DNA of 64,000 bases. It comes from Syntrophaceae bacterium UBA6087 (GTDB lineage: Bacteria; Desulfobacterota; Desulfomonilia; UBA1062). The notes under the pieces are model-generated. The model was not told the DNA's origin. It searched no databases and worked only from the letters and a program-made list of their open reading frames with translations. Positions within the stretch are counted from its first letter, which is position 1, and every line of letters starts with the position of its first letter. Where the stretch lies: assembly GCA_002448235.1 (NCBI GenBank), contig DIXF01000001.1, forward strand, positions 62,001 to 126,000. Direction: 5' to 3'. The position numbers were made by a program, and so were the translations under genes. This document shows positions 43,696 through 53,075 of this stretch, piece after piece.

Positions 43696-45015
43696 TCAAT
43701 TTTTTATAACCTTGCCGACGTATTCCTTCATTTCTTTGAGTTCGTCTACCACGTGAGCATCCAGGTCTTTCTCGTTTTCAAGCGCCTTGGTTATGTGATG
43801 GAGGGCTGCCTTGTGCTTGGCGGTTTTAAAGAAATACCTGGCGAAAGAAACATGAGAAAGCGACTGTTTCGACGCTTTCTGATAGAGGATGCCCAGTCTG
43901 TAATCCACACTCGCATCCTGTTTCTGGAACGGAAGGATGACCGCGACAGCCTGATCGAACTCTCCCCGCTCCTCCATGATTTCGGACAGAACTATCTGTG
44001 ACCTGGCAGAATTCCCGAACTGTTTGAGATACGGGTATGCTTCGTCCTTTTTCCCCATCAATGCGAGATTGAGCCCCTTGTATGCGTTCGCCAGAGGCAG
44101 GTCGACATCTTTCAGCAGGGCCAGCGCCTTATCGTGCCTGCCTTTCCGTGTTTCCAGGAGGCCCAGCGAGAGGTTGCGGTACGGTTCCGGTATTGTGGCC
44201 GACCTCTGTACCGCCTCTTCTTCGGGGAGGAGCAGGCCGCTGATGCTTGCGTGAAGGTTCCAGTAGTACGAGTCCGGCTTCGGCTTCTGCACATCCGGGG
44301 ACTGGCCCGAGATACGGTTCGTACTGTGCGGGTGTGTAAGCAGGTATTCGGGTATGTTCGAACCTCCCGAATACGCGTTCAGCCTTGAGAGGAACCTGTT
44401 CATGGCTGAAGGGGAAAAGCCGGAATCGCTGATGAGCCTGGTCCCGAAATCGTCCGCGTCGTACTCATGGCTCCGGGAATAGGCAAGCTTGAAGTTCTCG
44501 CCTCCGCCCAGGGAGGAGAAAACCAGGGCTGCACCGGCCTCAGGATTTTTGGCAGATACAAGAGTTCCCAGGAGGACCCCGACAATCGATGCGGCCGTTA
44601 CGGCCTTCTGCTCTTCAAGTGTCTGGGGTATATGGCGCTGCTGTGCATGGCCCATCTCGTGGCCGATTACTGCAGCGATCTCATCGATGTCTCTGGCAAA
44701 CAGAAGGGTTCCGACGTTGATGAAGATATGCCCGTCCGGGATGGTAAACGCATTGATGGACCTGTCACTGATTACGTGAATGGTGAAGGTGTATACCGGG
44801 CTTTTCACATGGTCGGCAAGCCTCTCCGTAATCATTTTGACCGGCCAGGTGATTTCATGGTCGTAGACAATGAGCCCGTTGGCATCCAGATTCGTAATGA
44901 TTTCCTGGGAGATCTTCCTCTCCTCGTCATACGTCATGGCGTATGACAGCCGGGGAAGAGAGATGATGCAGGTTATGAGCAGCAGGCAAACAGTCTTTCT
45001 CATGGATATGAACAT
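43696..45015 (-). CDS. M48 metalloprotease with TPR domain (BepA-like)
   Basis: 439 residues. A signal peptide (5-26, ending LSYA) exports it to the periplasm. The zinc motif is HEMGH (119-123) with the third ligand in SHEYDADDFG. The C-terminal 180 residues hold TPR-like repeats. This is the layout of BepA (YfgC), which degrades stalled outer-membrane proteins and assists LptD folding. GGGAG precedes ATG 45015. It is convergent with the XPB partner, two bases apart, and stands alone. Confidence 0.9.
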   Translation of the reverse strand: MFISMRKTVCLLLITCIISLPRLSYAMTYDEERKISQEIITNLDANGLIVYDHEITWPVKMITERLADHVKSPVYTFTIHVISDRSINAFTIPDGHIFINVGTLLFARDIDEIAAVIGHEMGHAQQRHIPQTLEEQKAVTAASIVGVLLGTLVSAKNPEAGAALVFSSLGGGENFKLAYSRSHEYDADDFGTRLISDSGFSPSAMNRFLSRLNAYSGGSNIPEYLLTHPHSTNRISGQSPDVQKPKPDSYYWNLHASISGLLLPEEEAVQRSATIPEPYRNLSLGLLETRKGRHDKALALLKDVDLPLANAYKGLNLALMGKKDEAYPYLKQFGNSARSQIVLSEIMEERGEFDQAVAVILPFQKQDASVDYRLGILYQKASKQSLSHVSFARYFFKTAKHKAALHHITKALENEKDLDAHVVDELKEMKEYVGKVIKN

Positions 45016-45257
45016 GGCACACTCTCCCGTTCTTTACAAGACCGTCGTCTTAGGACAGACCCGCCTTCTTCTGCTGATATCCCCATTGTAGGGCATGCAC
45101 CGGCAGAAGGGCAATCGCTGTCGATTATTCAAAAACCTGCTCGGAAATGAAATTCGGAATCCTTAAGGCTTTTGCATATAGAGGTTACTGATGTGAAGGA
45201 TGGACAGGGTTTCAAGTGCACCTCCTGCGGAATGGGTCATTCGTCCGGTTCATAAAA

Positions 45258-45308
45258 ATCGGTTACAAAACAGTAACATGGGCTACGAAAGTGTCGTGTA
45301 ACCCCGAT
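45258..45308 (+). other. Hairpin with competing pairings before the PKD gene
   Basis: The 392-base gap 45016-45407 holds no gene. In it ATCGGTTAC (45258-45266) can pair with GTAACC-CC-GAT (45298-45308), or its GTTAC can pair with the nearer GTAAC (45273-45277). Alternative pairing is the layout of an attenuator, but no T-run follows. AT-rich sequence at 45309-45350 may carry the promoter. Confidence 0.3.
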
Positions 45309-45407
45309 CGCAAATCTATATAACAATACGATATTAATCTTTAATTTTGGTTGGCTTATCTCTTGCCTCAGGGAAGACTGAGCGATTGCTACTACTGGAG
45401 GTGTTCC

Positions 45408-47798
45408 ATGAGGCAAACACGAAATGTATTTTTTATTGTTATTTCATTTCTTCTGTTTTCCTACGTGTCGGGGCACGCCGCATCCGTTCTGGTAAGCTGG
45501 AACGCGAATACCGAAAGCGACCTCGCAGGATACTACCTCTATTACGGATCTCAATCAGGGACATACACGACGAAGACGGATGTGGGAAAAGTCACGAGTT
45601 ATGAGCTTGGCGCCCAGTCCGGTACGACGTACTACCTTGCGATAACCGCCTATGACACCTCCGGTAACGAATCAGGCTACTCCAGTGAAGTAAGCGTGTA
45701 CGTTCCTGTTCCCGACACTACACCTCCCACCGGGACCGTCGTGATCGGTGCAGGCAGTGCGACCACTCCCTCCCGTGTGGTTACACTTTTGTTATCCGCC
45801 GGCGATGCAGGCGGAACGGTTGTTTCGATGAGAATAAGCAACGACGGCGTGAACTGGTCCGGCGAGGCTCCGTTCTCGGCTTCACAATCATGGGTGCTCA
45901 CGGAAGGTGACGGACTCAAGACCGTATATGTGAATTACAAAGATGCCTCAGGCAACTGGATGGCGACGCCTGCCCGCGATACCATCGAACTCCGCCTCGA
46001 TACCGACGGCGACGGCCTGCCGAACTCATGGGAGGTAACCTACGGCCTCGACCCGGAAAACCCGGTCGATGCAGCGTGGGATCTGGACCTTGACGGCATT
46101 TCCAATTACGAAGAATACTATAACGGCTCGAACCCGGCGAGCGCGTATGACAATACGCCCGTTGCGCGCGCAGGGGCGGATCAGCAGACGGCTCCTACCC
46201 GTGTATACCTTGATGGATCAACGTCCACCGATCCCAATGGCGACACCCTCCAGTACGCCTGGTCGCTCGTAAGCGGACCCGCTGCGGTAACCATTGATAA
46301 TTCAACGAGTGCCCGAGCCAGTCTTGTAGGTACAAAAGCGGGCCTCTACCGCTTCATGCTCAAGTGCTTCGACGGCAAGTCGACGGGTTCGGATACCGTG
46401 GATATTACCATATTGAACGTCGCTCCGAATGTGAACGCAGGAAGCGACATGACCGTTACCGTCGGGGCACAGGTTGTGCTTCATGCAACCGGCGCGGACT
46501 CCAATGAAGACAGCCTGACGTACCAGTGGAAGTTCGTCCAGGGCACGGCCATGACGGTGCCGGACATGAATCAGCAGAACATCACGCTTACGTTCGGCAC
46601 GGCCGGTCAGTACCGCTTCTCGGTAACCTGTTCCGACGGGACCCTTACGAGCCCTGCCGATGAAGTTACAATAACCGCGAACGCACTGAACAATGCACCC
46701 ACAGCCAATGCAGGCGCGGACCAGAGCGTACAGACCGGCTCGGTGGTGACGCTGGACGGCAGCGGTTCATCCGATCCCGACGGCAACAATCTGAGCTATG
46801 CCTGGAGGCAGACCAACGGCACCGCTGTTGCGCTTCAGAACTCCCAGAGCGTATCGCCGGCCTTTACCGCGACTGCAGCAGGCACCTTCGAATTCGAGCT
46901 CGTGGTCAATGACGGCCTCGTATCCTCGACCCCTGACAGAATATGGGTCACGGTCCTGAAGCAGAACACTGCGCCGGTTGCTGATGCGGGTTATGACGTC
47001 GATATCTATGCAGGCGAGCAGGTTGTCCTCGACGGAACCGGGTCCTATGATCCGGACGGCGACGCGATAAGCTATTCATGGACTCAGAATTCCGGTGCAA
47101 GTGTCGTCCTGTCCGGTGCACAGACCGCACACCCGACCTTTACACCCACTGCATCGGGGGTATTGGGCTTCACGCTCAAGGTCTCCGACGGACAGGCTGC
47201 AACGCAGGATACGGTACTCGTAACGGTCGACAGCATCAATGGGGTGCCGGTTGCGGAAGCCGGCCAGGATCAAACGGTACAGGCAGGCGCTGTCGTAACC
47301 TTAGACGGCCGCTTGAGCAGCGATCCGGACGGAGATTCAGTCTCCTATATCTGGTCGCAGGTCTCGGGTACGAGGGTATCACTGAACAATTCCAATACCG
47401 CGACCCCGTCCTTTGCCCCGACAGTGGAAGGCGTGTACGTGTTCGAGCTGAAGGTCTATGACGGGAAAGATACCAGCAGCCCTGACACCGTAACCGTTAC
47501 CGTGCAGCAATCCGAAGTGGCCATCTCGTTGACCACACCGCAGTTGGGCGACATTATGAACGAAAACCCGATCTTAAGCTGGAATGCTTCGGGGTTCGGC
47601 AAGTATAAGACGTACATCAGCGTAAACGGGAAAAAGTACAGCAACATCTACACCGGCACCGGCACCTCGTGCAAAATGAGCTCAACGCTCTGGAACCTGT
47701 TCATCCCCTCCGGCACCACGATATACTGGTACGTTGAAGGGACTACCCTGGATAAGAAGACCCTCAAGAGCGCCAAGGGCAATTTCAAGAAACGCTGA
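45408..47798 (+). CDS. Secreted multi-domain PKD-repeat protein
   Basis: 796 residues. A signal peptide (1-25, ending SGHAA) precedes a fibronectin III domain (VLVSWNANTESDLAGYYLYYGS), a central Ig-like segment and a thrombospondin type 3-like calcium motif (DTDGDGLPNSWEVTYGLDP). Five PKD-like repeats follow, each with a pattern like LDGSGSSDPDGNNLSYAWRQ. The C-terminal 100 residues are a different beta-rich domain. There is no lipobox, sortase signal or catalytic motif. GGAGG fits ATG 45408. Surface adhesion or scaffold roles are usual for such repeats. Confidence 0.85.
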   Translation: MRQTRNVFFIVISFLLFSYVSGHAASVLVSWNANTESDLAGYYLYYGSQSGTYTTKTDVGKVTSYELGAQSGTTYYLAITAYDTSGNESGYSSEVSVYVPVPDTTPPTGTVVIGAGSATTPSRVVTLLLSAGDAGGTVVSMRISNDGVNWSGEAPFSASQSWVLTEGDGLKTVYVNYKDASGNWMATPARDTIELRLDTDGDGLPNSWEVTYGLDPENPVDAAWDLDLDGISNYEEYYNGSNPASAYDNTPVARAGADQQTAPTRVYLDGSTSTDPNGDTLQYAWSLVSGPAAVTIDNSTSARASLVGTKAGLYRFMLKCFDGKSTGSDTVDITILNVAPNVNAGSDMTVTVGAQVVLHATGADSNEDSLTYQWKFVQGTAMTVPDMNQQNITLTFGTAGQYRFSVTCSDGTLTSPADEVTITANALNNAPTANAGADQSVQTGSVVTLDGSGSSDPDGNNLSYAWRQTNGTAVALQNSQSVSPAFTATAAGTFEFELVVNDGLVSSTPDRIWVTVLKQNTAPVADAGYDVDIYAGEQVVLDGTGSYDPDGDAISYSWTQNSGASVVLSGAQTAHPTFTPTASGVLGFTLKVSDGQAATQDTVLVTVDSINGVPVAEAGQDQTVQAGAVVTLDGRLSSDPDGDSVSYIWSQVSGTRVSLNNSNTATPSFAPTVEGVYVFELKVYDGKDTSSPDTVTVTVQQSEVAISLTTPQLGDIMNENPILSWNASGFGKYKTYISVNGKKYSNIYTGTGTSCKMSSTLWNLFIPSGTTIYWYVEGTTLDKKTLKSAKGNFKKR

Positions 47799-47813
47799 TA
47801 GAAAGGAAAGAAG

Positions 47814-47860
47814 AACGCAAAGAGGGGGTGGGCTCGATATGCCCACCCCCTCTTTGCGTT
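47814..47860. terminator. Very strong hairpin between convergent genes
   Basis: A perfect 20-bp stem (47814-47833 with 47841-47860) encloses a 7-base loop. It lies between the PKD gene and the end of alr and probably stops transcription from both sides. The T-runs are short (TTT within the stem end), so it is not a textbook intrinsic terminator. Confidence 0.7.
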
Positions 47861-47930
47861 TGAATCCTCCGGCATGTGAATGAGGAGGCGACGGGAATGA
47901 GACCGGTTGCGATAAGATAAAAGGAGAAGC

Positions 47931-49040
47931 TTACTTGTCGTTTGAGTACGTGCGGGGAACCCTGCGGCTCATGTTGCAGGTGACCTCATACGGTATGGTG
48001 TTTCCCCAGGAGGCAACGGTCTGTGCCGTGATTCCATCGCGGCCGAAGACGGTCACTTCCTCCCCCGGTGCATAGAAGTCGTCGCCGAGGTCTACGAGGC
48101 TCTGATCCATGCATATCCTTCCCACGACCGGATAGGCCTTTCCCTGGATGAGAACCCGGGAAGTGTTCGAAAGGCATCGGGGATACCCGTCGGCGTAGCC
48201 GATGGGTATGGTGGCGATATAGGTATCTTTCTGTGCCTGGTAGGTGAGCCCGTAGGACAAGCCTGTGCCTTTTTTCACGCGTTTGACGAACATGACGGCG
48301 GTCTTCAGCGTCATCGCAGGAGTGACCTTGAGGATCGATTCAGTGCCTTCCGCGGGATAAAGCCCATAGCAGAGGATGCCGGGACGGACCATATCCAGGA
48401 ACGACTCCGGGTGGTTGAGAACGGCGCCCGAGTTTGCGCAGTGGCGAAGGCCGGGATTGATGCCCAACGTTTCCATGCGTTTCAGGAGGTCTCCGAACCG
48501 GGCTATCTGTTCAAGGGTGAATGTCTGGCCGGGAATATCGGAAACCGGGAAATGCGTATAGATTCCATTCAAAGCGATCTCTTTGATCTGTGATAAATGC
48601 GAGGCGAGTTTGAGTGTTTCATCCGGGGTAAGACCGAGCCTGCCCATGCCCGTGTCTGTCTTGATATGGATTCCGATGGGGCGGTTCCACCTGCGCGCTC
48701 CATTGACGATACTGTCGATCAGGGCATTATCTGCGAGGGTGGGGGTGAGGTGGTACGAGAAGACCGCGTCGCAATCCTCTCGGCTGCTGGTGATGAGACC
48801 GAAAATAAGGATGGGAAGAGACACGCCTGATTCGCGCAGGAGGACGCCTTCTTCGATGCAGCTCACGCCCAGCATGTCCACGAGGTTTTTCTCCTGGACG
48901 AACCTGCCTACTACCCGTGCCCCGTGGCCGTAGGCATCGGCCTTGATGGCCATCATAACCTTCGTGCCGGTCCGTGCGCGTATTGCTGCCAGATTGCCTT
49001 TAATGGCGCACAGATCGATTTCGACCCGCGTCGGCCTCAT
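47931..49040 (-). CDS. alr: Alanine racemase
   Basis: 369 residues, a PLP-dependent enzyme making D-alanine for peptidoglycan. The PLP lysine is Lys 33 (AIKADAYGHG) and the catalytic Tyr is Y263 (LSYGLTY). The second domain ends with CMDQSLVDLGD and NTIPYEVTCNMSRRVPR. It lies 20 bases after ftsZ, so it is the tail of the dcw operon. That is an unusual place for alr. No D-Ala-D-Ala ligase is present in the cluster. Confidence 0.96.
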   Translation of the reverse strand: MRPTRVEIDLCAIKGNLAAIRARTGTKVMMAIKADAYGHGARVVGRFVQEKNLVDMLGVSCIEEGVLLRESGVSLPILIFGLITSSREDCDAVFSYHLTPTLADNALIDSIVNGARRWNRPIGIHIKTDTGMGRLGLTPDETLKLASHLSQIKEIALNGIYTHFPVSDIPGQTFTLEQIARFGDLLKRMETLGINPGLRHCANSGAVLNHPESFLDMVRPGILCYGLYPAEGTESILKVTPAMTLKTAVMFVKRVKKGTGLSYGLTYQAQKDTYIATIPIGYADGYPRCLSNTSRVLIQGKAYPVVGRICMDQSLVDLGDDFYAPGEEVTVFGRDGITAQTVASWGNTIPYEVTCNMSRRVPRTYSNDK

Positions 49041-49060
49041 AAACTTCTCTTCCCCTATCC

Positions 49061-50230
49061 CTAATCGGCCTTCTTCCTTAAGAACGTGGGGACGTTGAAC
49101 GCCTCTTCGTCGAGGATGCTGTCGTCAACGACCATGCCCAGCCGCACAACCTCTTTGTCGACCTTGGATTCCTTCTTTCTCATGAAGGCGGGCTTGTTAT
49201 AATCGATCACGGTCGCGGAGTGCTTCTCCTGGGTGGGGAATACCGGCTCTTCCACGCTGGAGAGCACAATGGGCTTGTTGTTGAACCCGGTGGCAACCAC
49301 GGTGATGGCGATCTTGTCCTGCATGGCCTCATCGATAACCACGCCCCAGATGATGTTGGCGTCATCGTGGGCAGCGGACTGGATCAGGGTGGATGCCTCG
49401 TGGATCTCGTCCATGGTGATGCTGGGTCCGCTCGTGATGTTGATGAGGAGCCCCTTGGCGCCGTGGATGTCCATATCTTCGAGGAGCGGAGAGGAGATTG
49501 CCGCCTGTGCCGCTTCCTGGGCCCTGTTTTCGCCCGTTGCAGAGCCGATGCCCATCAGGGCTTTGCCCTTTTCGATCATGACCGCTTTGACGTCGTTGAA
49601 GTCCACATTGACCAGGCCTGTGTTGTTGATAAGGTCGGAGATGCCTTTCACTGCGTTGATGAGGATGTCGTCAGCCATCTGGAAGGCTTCGAGCAGGGGG
49701 ATGTTCTTGCCCGCCATGCTCAGAAGGCGGTTGTTGGGGATGACGATCAGCGCGTCTACGTGACCGGCAAGCTCTTTTTCGCCGAATTCGGCCTGCTTCA
49801 TCTTGCGCTTGCCTTCGAAGGGGAAAGGTTTCGTGACGACCCCTACGGCCAGTGCACCCATTTCCCGGGCTATCTGGGCAACGATGGGGGAAGCACCGGT
49901 TCCGGTCCCGCCGCCCATGCCTGCGGTGATAAAGACCATGTCGGTGCCTTCGAGCGCGGCCCGCAGCTCATCTTCACTCTCGCTGGCTGCATCCTTGCCG
50001 ACTTCGGGGTCTCCTCCGGCGCCGAGCCCCCTGGTGAGCTTGCCGCCGATCTGTACCCTGATGGGGGAGAGGGAGGATCTCAACGTCTGGATATCGGTAT
50101 TGCATGCGAGGAAATCTACACCCTTCAAGTTAGCACTGATCATGTTGTTGACTGCGTTGCAGCCGCATCCCCCCACACCAATGACCTTAATCTTTGCTCC
50201 GGAATGTTCCAGCTTCTCCAACTCAAACAT
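49061..50230 (-). CDS. ftsZ: Cell division GTPase FtsZ
   Basis: 389 residues from ATG 50230, behind GGAGGAG. The tubulin signature GGGTGTG lies at 106-112 and the T7 loop region is NVDFNDVKAVM. The C-terminal peptide VPTFLRKK, preceded by an acidic linker, binds FtsA and other partners. FtsZ polymers form the Z ring. An earlier in-frame start at 50269 would overlap ftsA and lacks a ribosome-binding site. Confidence 0.98.
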   Translation of the reverse strand: MFELEKLEHSGAKIKVIGVGGCGCNAVNNMISANLKGVDFLACNTDIQTLRSSLSPIRVQIGGKLTRGLGAGGDPEVGKDAASESEDELRAALEGTDMVFITAGMGGGTGTGASPIVAQIAREMGALAVGVVTKPFPFEGKRKMKQAEFGEKELAGHVDALIVIPNNRLLSMAGKNIPLLEAFQMADDILINAVKGISDLINNTGLVNVDFNDVKAVMIEKGKALMGIGSATGENRAQEAAQAAISSPLLEDMDIHGAKGLLINITSGPSITMDEIHEASTLIQSAAHDDANIIWGVVIDEAMQDKIAITVVATGFNNKPIVLSSVEEPVFPTQEKHSATVIDYNKPAFMRKKESKVDKEVVRLGMVVDDSILDEEAFNVPTFLRKKAD

Positions 50231-50247
50231 CTTCTCCTCCTTATTAT

Positions 50248-51477
50248 TTAGAAGACCTCTTTGAACCAACGAATCATCCGATCAAGGATCCGCTCGTAAA
50301 ACGATGTGCCCTTTTTGCTGCTGAAACCACTGCTCGGACTGCCTTTCTGATAAATGCACAAACCAACCGCTGTTGCATATGCAGGGCTGTTCACCAATTC
50401 CACCAGGCCCTTTACCCCGCGGGGATAACCGACACGGACGGGAAGGTGCATGATCCCCTCTGCAAGATCGGCAACTCCGCCCAGCGCCGAGGCGCCGCCT
50501 GTGAGGACGAGGCCTGCGGACATTGTCTCGGAAAAACCCGTATTTCGTATTTCTGTGTAGGCAAGCTTGAACAGCTCTTCCACCCTCGATTCGATAATTT
50601 CCGCTAATATCCTTCTGGGGACCGTGTTCACCGAATCTCCACCGATGGAGGGAACCTCGATCTGCTCATCGGGCGAGACATGGGAGGCGATGGCATGGCC
50701 GTACTTGACCTTGAGGCGCTCCGCCTCGGCAATGGGAGTGCGCAGTCCCACGGCGATGTCATTGGTGACATGATCGCCTCCAAGGGCGAGCACTGCGGTA
50801 TGCCGGATCGCACCGTCGTTGAAGACCGCGATGTCGGTCGTGCCGCCGCCGATATCCATAAGGATGACGCCGAGCTGTATTTCATCGGGCGTGAGGATGG
50901 CTGCAGCGGACGCTATCTGCTGGAGCACGATGTCCTGAAGCCCTAAACCCGCCTTCTGGGCGCATTTGGTTATGTTGCTCACCGCGGAGATCGAGCCGGT
51001 GACGATGTGGATGTGGGCATCGAGCTTCGATCCCGCCATACCCACCGGGTCTGAAACGCCGCAGATATCGTCCACGCAGAACTCCTGCGGGAGCACGTGG
51101 ATGATCTCGACGCCCACGGGCTTTGCAAAGTCCATGGCCTGGTCCACGACCCGTTTCTTGTCCGCAAGGGTAATTTCATCGCCTTTAACGGCGATGACCG
51201 CGCTGGTGGTGATGCCCTGAATGTGCCCGCCCGCAATGCCCGTATACACCTCATCCACGCGGATCCCGGCCATCTTCTCGGCGTCTTCCACGGCGGACTG
51301 GATGGCGTCGACGGTCTGCTCCATATTCACCACGAGCCCTCTTCTCAAGCCCTTGGATTCGGATATGCCGAATCCTATGACTTCGAGATCACCATTCTCT
51401 TTCAGCTCGGTTATGATGCAGCAAATCTTGGTGGTCCCGATGTCCAGCCCGACAATGATCCTATCCCTCGCTGCCAT
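50248..51477 (-). CDS. ftsA: Cell division protein FtsA
   Basis: 409 residues of actin-like fold. LDIGTTKICCII, LMDIGGGTTDIAVF and LTGGASALGG are the nucleotide-binding motifs. The C-terminus (FYERILDRMIRWFKEVF) is the amphipathic helix that docks on the inner membrane. It anchors FtsZ filaments. The start overlaps the ftsQ end by 17 bases and the stop is 17 bases before ftsZ. Confidence 0.97.
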   Translation of the reverse strand: MAARDRIIVGLDIGTTKICCIITELKENGDLEVIGFGISESKGLRRGLVVNMEQTVDAIQSAVEDAEKMAGIRVDEVYTGIAGGHIQGITTSAVIAVKGDEITLADKKRVVDQAMDFAKPVGVEIIHVLPQEFCVDDICGVSDPVGMAGSKLDAHIHIVTGSISAVSNITKCAQKAGLGLQDIVLQQIASAAAILTPDEIQLGVILMDIGGGTTDIAVFNDGAIRHTAVLALGGDHVTNDIAVGLRTPIAEAERLKVKYGHAIASHVSPDEQIEVPSIGGDSVNTVPRRILAEIIESRVEELFKLAYTEIRNTGFSETMSAGLVLTGGASALGGVADLAEGIMHLPVRVGYPRGVKGLVELVNSPAYATAVGLCIYQKGSPSSGFSSKKGTSFYERILDRMIRWFKEVF

Positions 51478-52246
51478 ATTGCCCCCGATTTCTTAATACA
51501 ATTTTATCCTCGCAGGTTAAATCCATAATCGCCCCGGTTGCGGGCTTCACTTCCCGTAAGGTCCTGAGAGCCATGTTCACCTTCCGGGGAGTCATCTCGC
51601 CCAGGATGACCAGGGTTACCCCCAGAGCAAGCCTGATATTCATGACCCCGCCCGCCTCGATGACGAGGTCCTTTACCTTCAGTCCCTTGGCCTCGACGAC
51701 CGAGACCGCGCTGATGGCTGATTTCAGGATATCGTTAAGCGCTTCCTCACCGTTTGCCGGCTCGTAGTCGCCGGCCTGAATCATGAGGCCGTAGCGGTCT
51801 TCCGTTGCAGACGCAAACACAAGCCCTTCCTCCGATATGTAATAGGGCTTGTCCTTCAGCACCAGCGTCGCCGTAGGCTTGTGCTCCGTGATGCGGACGC
51901 TGACGCCGGCCGGGACCAGTCTCCGGGAAATGCTGATGTCTTTTATCCATGGGTGCGCCAGGAGACGCTGCTTTGCCCCATCCATATCCCAGCTGAAGAT
52001 ATTGCCCCCCTCATCGAGATCCAGCAAGGTCAGGACCTCGTTTTTATCCACATGGACAGTGCCTTTTATCTCAATGTCCTGCAGGTTAAACAGCTCGGAG
52101 TTCACCACGTATGCAACGGCGCATAATGTAATGAGACCTCCGGAGATGCCCAGGCATAACCATATGGACAAGCGGATTGCAAGGTTGATTTTCGACAGTG
52201 TTTTCTTCTTGGAGGCAGTCTTTTTCGTTTCTTTGTAGTCAATCAA
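51461..52246 (-). CDS. ftsQ: Cell division protein FtsQ
   Basis: 261 residues. A short basic cytoplasmic tail, one transmembrane helix (IWLCLGISGGLITLCAVAYVV), a POTRA domain (FNLQDIEIKGTVHVDKNEVL, HPWIKDISISRRLP-like) and the FtsQ beta domain follow in order. It links the early and late divisome and recruits FtsL. The gene overlaps murB by eight bases; the usual ddl gene between them is missing. Confidence 0.9.
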   Translation of the reverse strand: MIDYKETKKTASKKKTLSKINLAIRLSIWLCLGISGGLITLCAVAYVVNSELFNLQDIEIKGTVHVDKNEVLTLLDLDEGGNIFSWDMDGAKQRLLAHPWIKDISISRRLVPAGVSVRITEHKPTATLVLKDKPYYISEEGLVFASATEDRYGLMIQAGDYEPANGEEALNDILKSAISAVSVVEAKGLKVKDLVIEAGGVMNIRLALGVTLVILGEMTPRKVNMALRTLREVKPATGAIMDLTCEDKIVLRNRGQYGSEG

Positions 52247-53075
52247 CGATTCTTACCTCCTCTTGTAATTCTATCCCGAACTGCTCTTTCACCCGCTCCT
52301 TGATCATGCGTATAAGCGACTGTACGTCGGCTGCAGTCGCGTCCCGATCGTTGATAATAAAATTGGCGTGAACATCCGACACGAAAGCCCCGCCGATCCT
52401 GTATCCCTTGAGCCCTGCCTTCTCGATAAGGTAACCCGCCGCCGCACCTTCGGGATTCTTGAACACGGACCCGCAGCTATGCCCTTTTGGCTGGGAGCGT
52501 CTTCTCACGATGAATGATTCCATGGCGGAACGGACCTCTTCCGGAGTGGATTTATGCACATCCAGCCGTGCGCCGGTAATCACGGCATCCGCGGGGAATC
52601 CGCCGTTGCGGTAGCTGTACGGGAGCTCCTTTCTGGCGAGAGAATGCAGGCCCTCCCTGTCCATGAATTCCGCCACCAGAACGGCATCCATGATGCCTTT
52701 GCCCGGGGTACCAGCGTTCATGAACAAGGCTCCGCCTATGGTGCCGGGTATCCCTGCGAGGAATTCCAGGCCGGTCAGCGCGTTTCTCACACAGTAGTTC
52801 AGCAGGCCGGAGGTCGATACGGAGGCGCCGACCGTGATGATGTCTTCCTGATGCTCAACGGTATTGAAGCCGTTTCCGAGGCGGATGACCGGCACTTTCG
52901 TCGTCCCGTCGGAGAAGATCATATTGGACCCGCCCCCGATTACGAGGAAAGAATCGAGAGAGCTCAAGAGTAGTTTCAGCTGATCCTTCGTCTCGGGCTC
53001 GAAGAGCCTGGCGATGGCGCCGCCGCAGTGCATGGTGGTCATCTCGGATGCACTCGCGATCCTGGACTCGTTCAT
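52239..53075 (-). CDS. murB: UDP-N-acetylenolpyruvoylglucosamine reductase MurB
   Basis: 278 residues, an FAD enzyme that reduces enolpyruvyl-UDP-GlcNAc to UDP-MurNAc. FLVIGGGSNMIFSD binds FAD, LAGIPGTIGGALFMNAG and the RRRSQPKGHSCGSVFKNP segment with the catalytic Ser region are present. The ATG at 53075 overlaps the murC stop (ATGA) and has GGAG upstream; longer in-frame starts lie inside murC and are rejected. Confidence 0.95.
   Translation of the reverse strand: MNESRIASASEMTTMHCGGAIARLFEPETKDQLKLLLSSLDSFLVIGGGSNMIFSDGTTKVPVIRLGNGFNTVEHQEDIITVGASVSTSGLLNYCVRNALTGLEFLAGIPGTIGGALFMNAGTPGKGIMDAVLVAEFMDREGLHSLARKELPYSYRNGGFPADAVITGARLDVHKSTPEEVRSAMESFIVRRRSQPKGHSCGSVFKNPEGAAAGYLIEKAGLKGYRIGGAFVSDVHANFIINDRDATAADVQSLIRMIKERVKEQFGIELQEEVRIVD

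Noticed and set aside
45180..45407. Cyclic-di-GMP riboswitch before the PKD gene
   Set aside because: A few similar words occur, but the conserved core and tetraloop/receptor pairings of the GEMM class cannot be drawn.
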